A stretch of 37,689 bases of DNA from positions 1 through 37,689 of the forward strand of contig JBNGCR010000031.1 of the NCBI GenBank assembly GCA_050045915.1. The letters run 5' to 3'. Shown here one piece after another: positions 1-6,497 of this stretch (position 1 is the first letter of the stretch; the number at the start of each line of letters is the position of its first letter). The position numbers and the translations under genes are program-made. The notes under the pieces are model-generated. The model did no database searches. It worked only from the letters and a program-made list of their open reading frames with translations, and was not told the DNA's origin. This DNA comes from Limnospira sp050045915 (lineage in GTDB: Bacteria; Cyanobacteriota; Cyanobacteriia; Cyanobacteriales; Microcoleaceae).

Positions 1-450
1 TGTCGGGATGGGTTATTCCATGTCCGGTGTCGGCGTGACTGAATCCGGTGCGGCTTTGGGTTATTCCATGTCCGGTGTGGGAATGTCTGGTGTCGGGATG
101 GGTTATTCCATGTCCGGTGTCGGCGTGACTGAATCCGGTGCGGCTTTGGGTTATTCCATGTCCGGTGTGGGAATGTCTGGTGTCGGGATGGGTTATTCCA
201 TGTCCGGTGTCGGCGTGACTGAATCCGGTGCGGCTTTGGGTTATTCCATGTCCGGTGTGGGAATGTCTGGTGTCGGGATGGGTTATTCCATGTCCGGTGT
301 CGGCGTGACTGAATCCGGTGCGGCTTTGGGTTATTCCATGTCCGGTGTGGGAATGTCTGGTGTCGGGATGGGTTATTCCATGTCCGGTGTCGGTTTGAGT
401 CTGTCGGGAGCCGCCTTGGGTTACTCGATGTCAGGTATCGGAATGTCGGG
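1..450 (+). repeat. 90-bp in-frame tandem repeat, four identical copies plus one diverged
   Basis: Units start at 1, 91, 181, 271 and 361. The first four are identical at every base, including third codon positions. The fifth matches for its first 33 bases and then diverges. Within each unit the 20-mer ggttattccatgtccggtgt occurs twice, so the array is nested. It codes throughout for the N-terminal part of the DUF4912 protein and may continue left of the window. Confidence 0.97.
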
Positions 451-763
451 TATCGGGATGGCGGCATCGATGCCTCCTATTCGTCCCCGGAAGTTTTGGT
501 TGGTTGCCGATGCCGAGTTGATCATTTATGGTGCAACCGAGCCGGATGCGACCGTTACGATTGGCGGACGGCCTATCAAACTCAATCCTGACGGAACATT
601 CCGCTTCCAAATGTACTTCCCCGACGGTCAATTCGACTATCCGATTATGGCGGTGGCGGCGGATGGCGAACAAACTCGTTCCATCCATCTCAAGTTCAAT
701 CGCGAAACGCCGGAACGTCACACCAATACCCGCGAGGAAGCTGTTTTAGAGTGGCTGGGTTAA
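2..763 (+). CDS. DUF4912 domain protein with Gly/Ser/Met tandem repeats, 5' end outside window
   Basis: The reading frame is open to the left edge, so the start lies upstream. The visible protein has two parts. The first ~150 residues are near-identical 30-residue repeats rich in Gly, Ser, Met and Val, each holding two copies of GYSMSGVG. The last ~95 residues (from about RPRKFWLVADAELI) match the DUF4912 domain of cyanobacteria: a compact beta-rich module with the pattern YGATEPDATVTIGGRPIKL and a C-terminal KEEAVLEWL-like tail. No enzymatic motif is visible and the molecular role is unknown. The repeats look like a flexible low-complexity spacer before the folded C-terminal domain. DUF4912 assignment is from recall of the family; the repeat structure is seen directly. 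Confidence 0.85.
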   Translation, partial: VGMGYSMSGVGVTESGAALGYSMSGVGMSGVGMGYSMSGVGVTESGAALGYSMSGVGMSGVGMGYSMSGVGVTESGAALGYSMSGVGMSGVGMGYSMSGVGVTESGAALGYSMSGVGMSGVGMGYSMSGVGLSLSGAALGYSMSGIGMSGIGMAASMPPIRPRKFWLVADAELIIYGATEPDATVTIGGRPIKLNPDGTFRFQMYFPDGQFDYPIMAVAADGEQTRSIHLKFNRETPERHTNTREEAVLEWLG

Positions 764-1045
764 CGTTCGGTTTCGGGGGGCAATCAGTGTCGCGATCGCT
801 CAATTCTCAAGTTTAAGACACATCAATAATGGCTGAGTTGGGTTTGATCCCTCCTCAGCCTTTTCTGATAGCGCTGCCCCCTGGGGTGTCGGGTGTGGGG
901 AGAGAAGATTCGGTCATTCAATCGGCCGATTTTGCTCCGATTCAGTTCGTCGCCGATCGATACAGCAATTTTCAAGTCAATGAGGTACACTTTCTCATTC
1001 CAAGTCCCCGTACAAATTCTAGCATTGCCACAATGGCTCCCCCTC

Positions 1046-1270
1046 ATCTCCCCCCTTACAAAGCAGGGCCGTTTCATTCTCGGTTATCAATTGTCGAGGA
1101 TGATGAGGAAAACCGTTAATGGGAGCCGGGAGAAAGGGTTTTTTTCAGTTAAAAATACCTTTTCATTCCGAAAAATCTCCCTCTGCTCCCTCTGCTCCCG
1201 GTCGCTTCCGGTCGCTCCCCCTGCCATTTTTCGGGGAGAATGAAACAGCCCTGCTTACAAAGGGGGGCTG
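1046..1270. repeat. Inverted-repeat element in a 587-bp gene-free stretch
   Basis: The arm at about 1046-1081 (C-rich, then TTACAAAGCAGGGC and GTTTCATTCTC) recurs as an imperfect reverse complement at about 1236-1270. Some 155 bp of low-complexity sequence lies between, including direct repeats of CCCTCTGCT and CGGTCGCT near 1186-1217. The outer flanks are long C- and G-runs, a form common in cyanobacterial dispersed repeats. The whole gap 764-1350 shows no convincing gene. This could be a small non-autonomous mobile element; no target-site duplication was identified. Confidence 0.55.
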
Positions 1271-1350
1271 GGGGGGATGGGGGCGGGGGGGGGATCGAAG
1301 GGGGATAATGGGGGATCGTGCGGTTCTCATTCGAGCGAAAACCGCTGTAA

Positions 1351-1938
1351 CTAACGCTTTCCGGCTAAGATTTGCTCTGCTTTTAATTCCAACTCCGGGA
1401 AAAGGCGGGAGACAATCATTTCTTCCCCTCGAAACGAGACGGCATCGTAGAACCCTTCAACCAACGTGCAGATGGTGACGAGTTCTTGCAGGGGATCGAC
1501 GATCCAATATTCTTCGATATCGCGGACGGCGTATTCTGATCGCTTGCCGCGGTAATCGGCGGTTCGAGTCGATTCGCTCACCACTTCCACGACCAAAATG
1601 GGGGCGGGTTCGTCGAGTTCGATGACGGCTTCCCGGGCGGCGAGGTTTTCCCACTGTTCGATCGCCAATACGGTGACGTCGGGGATGCGGGAGGTGTCCC
1701 AGCGACCCCCCCGAGGCGATCGCACTCCGATTCGCATATCTTTAGAAGTCCAGGGCAAACTTCTGTTCCGGGCTTCCGCTTTAAATTCATCGTTCAAAAA
1801 TTCGGCGATCGCGCCGTGTCGTCCCGTTCCCAGACTCATGGGGATCAATTCTCCTTCCACCAATTCATAGCGGGTGTCGGTGCCGTCCTCATATTTGAGG
1901 TATTCCGCAAAGCTCAACTTTCGAGTCGCAACAGTCAT
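1351..1938 (-). CDS. Uma2 family (DUF820) putative restriction-endonuclease-like protein
   Basis: A 195-residue protein with the usual Uma2 order: FAEYL near residue 10, RYELVEGELIPM near 23-34, RIPDVTVL near 84-91 and ILVVEVVSEST near 113-123. A conserved block around KRSEYAVRDIEEYWIVDP follows. The Asp of PDV and the Glu of VEVVS correspond to the PD-(D/E)xK-like nuclease core of this family. The start at 1938 (MTVATRKLSF) is preferred over the longer in-frame start at 2022, because the family begins here and the extension is unlike it. Uma2 genes are present in many copies in cyanobacteria and their biological role is unclear. A relic of another copy lies at 11046-11141. Confidence 0.9.
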   Translation of the reverse strand: MTVATRKLSFAEYLKYEDGTDTRYELVEGELIPMSLGTGRHGAIAEFLNDEFKAEARNRSLPWTSKDMRIGVRSPRGGRWDTSRIPDVTVLAIEQWENLAAREAVIELDEPAPILVVEVVSESTRTADYRGKRSEYAVRDIEEYWIVDPLQELVTICTLVEGFYDAVSFRGEEMIVSRLFPELELKAEQILAGKR

Positions 1939-2088
1939 GACGATCGCGCTCCCAGGATTTGTCCTTAAATTATAGGGCGGAACTCGGGGGCCTTTCGTTC
2001 GACTTGAGAGCGATCGCCGCAAATCCGTAAACTATAAGAATAGGGAAAGCATCCGCTTTTCCGATCAGAAGTCATATTTCACAAACCC

Positions 2089-2916
2089 ATGGCGATCCAG
2101 AAATTAGAACGACTCAAATCCCTGTTTGCCGAAATGGATCGGGCGCTCATCGCCTATTCCGGGGGCGTGGACAGCACCCTGGTGGCCCGCATCGCCCAGG
2201 ATGTCCTCGGCGATCGCGCTTTGGCCGTCACCGCCATTTCCCCCTCCCTCCTGCCGGAGGATTTGGAAGACGCCCGCATCCAGGCGGCGACCATCGGCAT
2301 TGCCCACGAGGAAATTAACACCCAGGAAATGGCGAATCCCAACTACACCGCCAACCCGGTGAACCGCTGCTATTTCTGCAAGAGCGAACTTCACGACACC
2401 CTCAAACCGTTGGCGAAAGAGCGGGGTTATCCCTATGTCGTGGACGGGGTGAACGCCGACGACTTGCGGGATTACCGCCCGGGGGTGAAGGCAGCCCGGG
2501 AGCGGGGGGTGCGATCGCCCCTAGCCGAAGTCGGAGTCAGCAAAGCCGAAGTTCGGGAGATCTCCAAACACTTGGGTTTGGTCTGGTGGGACAAACCCGC
2601 CCAACCCTGTCTGAGTTCCCGCTTCCCCTACGGCGAAGAAATCACGATCGCCAAATTGCAGCGGGTGGGGAGGGCCGAAGTCTACCTGAGACGGTTGGGG
2701 TGGACTAACCTGCGGGTTCGTTCCGAGGGAGATACCGCCCGCATCGAACTGCCCCCCGACCAAATTCAGACTTTCGTGTTAAAAACCGACCTCCCGTCCG
2801 TGGTGGCGACCTTTCAGGAGTTGGGATTCGTTTACGTCACGTTGGACTTGGAGGGATATCGCAGCGGCAAATTGAACCAAGTTCTGAAGCCGGAAGTTCT
2901 GGCGACTCAAAATTAG
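2089..2916 (+). CDS. larE: LarE-type ATP-dependent sacrificial sulfur transferase
   Basis: A 275-residue PP-loop ATPase. The nucleotide-binding SGGVDST motif is near residues 24-30, followed by RCYFCKSEL near 93-101 and DGVNADDLRDYRPG near 118-131. PAQPCLSSRFPYG near 179-191 contains the conserved Cys that donates sulfur in characterised LarE. In Lactobacillus LarE adenylates a nickel-pincer precursor carboxylate and transfers the sulfur of its own cysteine, as part of cofactor synthesis for lactate racemase-like enzymes. No larB, larC or larA is nearby, so the client here is unknown. Its stop codon TAG overlaps the first unit of a 7-bp repeat array. Confidence 0.92.
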   Translation: MAIQKLERLKSLFAEMDRALIAYSGGVDSTLVARIAQDVLGDRALAVTAISPSLLPEDLEDARIQAATIGIAHEEINTQEMANPNYTANPVNRCYFCKSELHDTLKPLAKERGYPYVVDGVNADDLRDYRPGVKAARERGVRSPLAEVGVSKAEVREISKHLGLVWWDKPAQPCLSSRFPYGEEITIAKLQRVGRAEVYLRRLGWTNLRVRSEGDTARIELPPDQIQTFVLKTDLPSVVATFQELGFVYVTLDLEGYRSGKLNQVLKPEVLATQN

Positions 2917-2942
2917 GGTGTAGGGTGTAGGGTGTAGGGTGT
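2915..2942 (+). repeat. Heptanucleotide tandem repeat AGGGTGT x4
   Basis: Four perfect 7-bp units begin inside the larE stop codon and run downstream. The form matches the short tandemly repeated repetitive (STRR) sequences known from cyanobacteria. The rest of the gap to 3177 holds a weak stem (CCCCAC at 3020-3025 with GTGGGG at 3041-3046) and an AT-rich ATTGTCAATTGTCAATT-like stretch near 3158-3176. Confidence 0.9.
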
Positions 2943-3177
2943 AGGGGGAGCTTGGAAGAAAATCTTACCGGCGTTGTTCCCGGAGCTTCCCTCCGCTCCC
3001 ACCCCCCCAAATAAAAGCACCCCACCGAGTTGAGTGCTTCGTGGGGCAAGGACAGTTAAACGCTTGAGTTAAATTCTCAGGGCAAGTGTGACAGTTTTCG
3101 GCCGGAGCTGTGACAATCTTTGGACCGTCCACGGTCGATAGAGCGATCGCCCCTTATTAATTGTCAATTGTCAATTC

Positions 3178-3606
3178 TCAACGATCAATTATCAATAAAC
3201 CTGCGAGGTGATGGAGGCCCGAGCCCAACGCCAATCCCGACATGGAAACGGCACAGAGCACGAAAAACGCCTTCCAGCTTTTAACGTTTCGGGTTTGGAG
3301 TTCCATGCGGGTGAGGGCGGTCGCCGAGAGGGCCATGAGGGTGGTGGTGAAGATTTCCAGCCAGGTTGCCAGGACGACGATCAAAAAGGCGCCGAAAATA
3401 ACGGAGAGAAAAAAACCGATATTCGACTTGAACCAGGCGTTGAGTGGCCGTTTCAACCGATTGAGGGGAACGGTATACAACAGTGCCAGGAAGACGATGC
3501 CCAGTTCAAGTGCACCCCAAATGTGAATCTGCAAGTGAAGCTCGTACAAAGCCCACCCGAAAACCGTATAAGTCAACAGCAGCAAGCAAATCGAGAGGGA
3601 AAGCAT
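3178..3606 (-). CDS. Small integral membrane protein of unknown function
   Basis: A 142-residue very hydrophobic protein with about four predicted membrane segments (roughly residues 2-20, 30-48, 63-90 and 112-138). A basic stretch NRLKRPLNAWFK lies between the second and third. I do not recognise the family. It starts 17 bp after the stop of the NIL-domain ferredoxin gene on the same strand, so the two are probably co-transcribed. That pairing hints at a membrane function receiving electrons from the ferredoxin, but this is inference only. Confidence 0.8.
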   Translation of the reverse strand: MLSLSICLLLLTYTVFGWALYELHLQIHIWGALELGIVFLALLYTVPLNRLKRPLNAWFKSNIGFFLSVIFGAFLIVVLATWLEIFTTTLMALSATALTRMELQTRNVKSWKAFFVLCAVSMSGLALGSGLHHLAGLLIIDR

Positions 3607-3622
3607 CGTCGGGCGGCGGGGG

Positions 3623-4027
3623 TCAGAGGTTGGTCGAGATGGCCTGGACGGGACAGGTGGGGATGCACTGTTCGCAGACGATACAGCGCGATCGCGTAAA
3701 TGTCAGATAGAAGGTTTCGGGGTTCAGGGTCAGGGCTTCGGTGGGGCAGATGCCGGTACACAACCCGCAGTCCACGCAGTTGTCTTCGTCGATGAGGATT
3801 TCTCGGCTGGCGAGGGAAACGGTGACGTTTTGGGATTGCATCCATTCGATCGCCGCTTCAAGTTGGTCGATATCTCCGGACAATTCGACCACCAGGGTCC
3901 CCATCTGGTTGGGGGCGACTTGGGCCCGGATGATGTTGGCCGCCACGTTGAAGTCCTTAGCCAACCGGTAGGTGATCGGCATCTGAACCGAACGTTTGGG
4001 AAAGGTCAGGGTGACTCGTTTTTTCAT
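3623..4027 (-). CDS. NIL-domain 2x[4Fe-4S] ferredoxin
   Basis: A 134-residue protein. Residues 1 to ~73 form a NIL domain, the small ligand-binding module also found at the C-terminus of methionine ABC transporter ATPases. The C-terminal half carries two full [4Fe-4S] motifs: CVDCGLCTGICP (Cys 84, 87, 90, 94) and CIVCEQCIPTCP (Cys 115, 118, 121, 125). The start at 4027 (MKKRVTLTF) is chosen because the 28-residue upstream extension to 4111 lacks family character. Archaeal NIL-ferredoxins have been linked to sulfur insertion into homocysteine. Whether the cyanobacterial form does this is not known. It is upstream of, and probably co-transcribed with, the membrane protein gene at 3178-3606. Confidence 0.9.
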   Translation of the reverse strand: MKKRVTLTFPKRSVQMPITYRLAKDFNVAANIIRAQVAPNQMGTLVVELSGDIDQLEAAIEWMQSQNVTVSLASREILIDEDNCVDCGLCTGICPTEALTLNPETFYLTFTRSRCIVCEQCIPTCPVQAISTNL

Positions 4028-4184
4028 GGTCAATATGCGAGACTCACTCTCGATCTTAATATCAGATCTGGTTTTTGACCGGACGGACTCTATTGAATCG
4101 GTGTGGGGCAAGTGAAAAGTTTTCTCCCGAGAGAATTCGTTAAACTGAATTCACTGATAATTCTTTGCTATTCATTGCGATTCC

Positions 4185-4772
4185 ATGAGTACCAATCCAT
4201 CGAATTCCCCCTCAACTTCTGCTACGCCTGGAACCCGCCTGAGAAATTTTACGATCGCGATCGTGGCGATCATCCTGAGCGTGGCGGTGTTTTTGGGGTT
4301 CCGGAGTGAGGCGACATCGACTTCTTTGAACGAACTGGCAGCGGAGTCCACCCCCATCGAGGTGGCGTTGGACAACGGCAAGCCGACCCTGATGGAATTT
4401 TACGCCAACTGGTGTACGACCTGTCAGGCGATGGCCGAGGACATGGGCGAAATGCGGGACACTTACGGCGATCGCGTCAATTTTGTGATGCTGAACGTGG
4501 ACAACAGCAAGTGGCTCCCGGAAATCCTCAAATATCGCGTGGATGGGATTCCCCATTTCGTGTTTTTGGATGAAAATGCCGGGGCAGTCGGGGAGGCGAT
4601 CGGCGAAATTCCCAAGGGGATTTTGGCGACCGATTTGGACGCATTGATCGCGGGGACGCCGCTGCCGAAAGTGGCCCGGGGCGCCGAGGTTTCCCCGTTT
4701 AAAGCCCCCGTCGCGCCGTCTTCGGATGCCGGAACCGATCCCCGCGCCCACGGTGCCCAAGTGAAATCCTAG
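4185..4772 (+). CDS. txlA: Membrane-anchored thioredoxin-like protein, TxlA/HCF164 type
   Basis: A 195-residue protein with a short polar N-terminus, one membrane anchor (residues ~22-39) and a thioredoxin fold. The active site is FYANWCTTCQAM, with Cys 77 and Cys 80 in a CxxC pair. A cis-Pro motif GIPHFVF follows near residues 125-131. TxlA/HCF164 proteins sit in the thylakoid or cytoplasmic membrane with the thioredoxin domain on the lumenal side. They pass reducing power from CcdA to apocytochromes and other lumenal disulfides. The matching ccdA and ccs1 genes are at 29686-31933. The last ~35 residues are a Pro/Ala-rich tail. A strong terminator follows directly. Confidence 0.9.
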   Translation: MSTNPSNSPSTSATPGTRLRNFTIAIVAIILSVAVFLGFRSEATSTSLNELAAESTPIEVALDNGKPTLMEFYANWCTTCQAMAEDMGEMRDTYGDRVNFVMLNVDNSKWLPEILKYRVDGIPHFVFLDENAGAVGEAIGEIPKGILATDLDALIAGTPLPKVARGAEVSPFKAPVAPSSDAGTDPRAHGAQVKS

Positions 4773-4797
4773 GCGATCGCGACATCCTCCACTCGAC

Positions 4798-4834
4798 TCC
4801 GACACCGATCCTCCGGGTCGGGTGTCGGATTTTT
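4798..4834 (+). terminator. Rho-independent terminator after txlA
   Basis: TCCGACACC (4798-4806) pairs perfectly with GGTGTCGGA (4821-4829). The stem extends inward through GATCC/GGGTC with one wobble pair and one bulged G. A run of five T follows immediately. It lies 26 bp after the txlA stop. Confidence 0.9.
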
Positions 4835-5015
4835 CCGTTACGGAACTTATCAAATCTTAAAAAAAATCAATTTTGACAAGCTGAAGTCGGGGGCAATTTT
4901 GATCAGCAATTGTGCGGATTAACGGGGTAAAGCCGACATTTAGAGGCGGTTTCGGCAGCGCTCAATTACTTTAAAAATTATAACATAATTTTAATACCTG
5001 TATCAATCATCGCCG

Positions 5016-5036
5016 ATTGCAAATAAATATTGCAAT
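5016..5036. promoter_or_regulatory. Perfect inverted repeat, possible operator
   Basis: ATTGCAA (5016-5022) and TTGCAAT (5030-5036) form a perfect 7-7-7 inverted repeat. It sits in the AT-rich ~280-bp leader between the txlA terminator and the small gene at 5113, about 75 bp before that start. It could be an operator or a transcript hairpin. No binding protein can be named. Confidence 0.35.
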
Positions 5037-5112
5037 TTCTCGCCAAACCTTGATATTTCACTTAATATGTAAAGTGTAGAGGAAGAGATTACCTGACAGA
5101 GGTGAAGCAGTT

Positions 5113-5262
5113 ATGAATATTTTTGAAAGTTTATCAAACATGATGGCTTACCTGACGGAGGGAGTCGTCCGGATTTTTAGCCCCAGCGACGATGCCTATC
5201 CGATGGTCGGTGTCAACCCCTTTGAAGGCACTCCCTATAAAGGATCGCCCTGGGACGAATAA
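5113..5262 (+). CDS. 49-residue small protein, hypothetical
   Basis: A short reading frame with a good ribosome-binding site (AGAGGTG, about 9-10 bases before the ATG). The sequence starts MNIFESLSNMMAYLTEGVVR, an amphipathic helix-like stretch, and continues with an acidic, Pro/Gly-rich half containing PSDDAYPMVGVNPFEGTPYK and ending SPWDE. The two-part composition, the ribosome-binding site and a clear gap around it argue for a real gene. I have an impression that cyanobacteria carry similar tiny proteins with a DDAYP..GV.PF motif but cannot name a family. The amphipathic N-terminus would suit membrane or protein binding. It has its own long AT-rich leader with an inverted repeat. Confidence 0.65.
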   Translation: MNIFESLSNMMAYLTEGVVRIFSPSDDAYPMVGVNPFEGTPYKGSPWDE

Positions 5263-5438
5263 GGTGAATTGTGCGGTTAAAAATCAAGTTTCGAGTCTCC
5301 CTCCAATCCGAGCCTGCTGGGGTTGGAGGGTCTGGTTTTGGGCGATCGCGGAACAATTGATAATTGATAATTGAGAGTCGATCGCCCTGCATTCATTCCC
5401 TCTCCTCCCGGTGCGCCGTTGCGGAGCGAGATGGGATA

Positions 5439-6122
5439 TCAGAGCTGATTGAGAAAAAAGGCCAGGGCGGCGCTGCCGAGGGGGACGGTCAAATTGTCGA
5501 TACCCAGTTTGGAGATCGTTTCCAACAGGGTCGCCACCACAGCCACAGCCGCAGAGATTCCCCAAGTTTGCCAAGTGTTGCCGTTGACGGACAGCAGGAT
5601 CGAAGTGCAGACGATAAAACTGGTCAAAGTCATCGTCAGGGAACCTTCCCAGCTTTTTTGATTTCCCCACAATTCGTATCGGTGGGAACCGAATTTTTGG
5701 CCGACGGTGGCGGCGAGGCCGTCTCCCCAAGTCATCACCAAAATCCCCAGGGCGGCATATTCGGGGCGGGCGATCGGCCAGAACCAACCGATGAGCAGAC
5801 CGATGCTGACGGCGTAGAAAAACGTACCCAAACTCTGGCGTCCGACGCTGTTGATGCTCGGGAGGATGGGGACGGCGAGGGAAATGAGGGCGATCGCGCC
5901 AGAAATGACCCCGGCCGCAACGCCAACCCAGGCAGGAATTTGCAGCCACCAGGCCAACAAAATCACATTTCCCGTCCCGATGTGGACGACCTTCCGGGAC
6001 ACTTCGGCATCGACGGCGAACAGGCGGTTGAGTCCCTCCGCCAGGGCCAGGATCGCGCCCAACCACAGGCCGACCAGGGCGATCTGGAGCCAAACCGTGG
6101 GATTTTCACTCAAAACAGACAT
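5439..6122 (-). CDS. Phytol/dolichol/diacylglycerol kinase family protein (VTE5 type)
   Basis: A 227-residue polytopic membrane protein. Family signatures of CTP-dependent DGK1/VTE5 kinases are visible: SRKVVHIGTGN near residues 42-52, MTWGDGLAATVGQKFG near 129-144 and KSWEGSLTM near 155-163, separated by hydrophobic helices. In plants and Synechocystis, VTE5-type enzymes phosphorylate phytol released from chlorophyll, feeding tocopherol and phylloquinone synthesis; phytol is the most likely substrate here. The start at 6122 (MSVLSENPTVWL) is chosen over 6248 because the longer form adds 42 polar residues upstream of the first membrane helix. Confidence 0.85.
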   Translation of the reverse strand: MSVLSENPTVWLQIALVGLWLGAILALAEGLNRLFAVDAEVSRKVVHIGTGNVILLAWWLQIPAWVGVAAGVISGAIALISLAVPILPSINSVGRQSLGTFFYAVSIGLLIGWFWPIARPEYAALGILVMTWGDGLAATVGQKFGSHRYELWGNQKSWEGSLTMTLTSFIVCTSILLSVNGNTWQTWGISAAVAVVATLLETISKLGIDNLTVPLGSAALAFFLNQL

Positions 6123-6249
6123 GGGAATCCTTAACGAATGGGACGCCGAACGGGTGCGGGGTTGACCGTTGCGGCTCCCAGAATTATAGATCGCCGATTG
6201 ACGGACGGTGCGATACTTGGTGCGATCGCCCGAAAGCTCGATTTTCAAA

Positions 6250-6339
6250 CGGAGAGGGAGGGATTCGAACCCTCGGAGAGGCTAAACACCCCTCAACAGA
6301 TTAGCAATCTGCCGCTTTCGACCACTCAGCCACCTCTCC
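6250..6339 (-). tRNA. tRNA-Ser (anticodon GCU)
   Basis: On the minus strand the gene begins GGAGAGGTGGCTGAGTGG and has the anticodon loop TTGCTAA, a long variable arm, the T-arm GGTTCGAATCC and an acceptor strand CCTCTCC with discriminator G. The 7-bp acceptor stem is perfect. The long variable arm and discriminator G fit serine, and GCU reads AGC/AGU codons. CCA is not encoded. Confidence 0.96.
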
Positions 6340-6497
6340 TGGTGACATCAGCTTATTCTAACAGATACAAAACGGGAAGTCTAGATCTCCCATCCAAAAA
6401 TTTTGAACTGCCGTCCGGCCGAGATTCGGAGATGCGATCGCCCGTAGGGGTTAAGATTTCACTGTAGATGCTGTTGCCGACCCTGGGAAATTGTGCG

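Noticed and set aside
1..450. CRISPR-like array of regular repeats
   Set aside because: The units are directly adjacent without variable spacers, and they code in frame for a repetitive protein.
5364..6134. 256-codon open frame on the plus strand
   Set aside because: It is antisense to the phytol-kinase-type gene and has a Gln/Asp/Gly-rich shadow composition without domain signatures.
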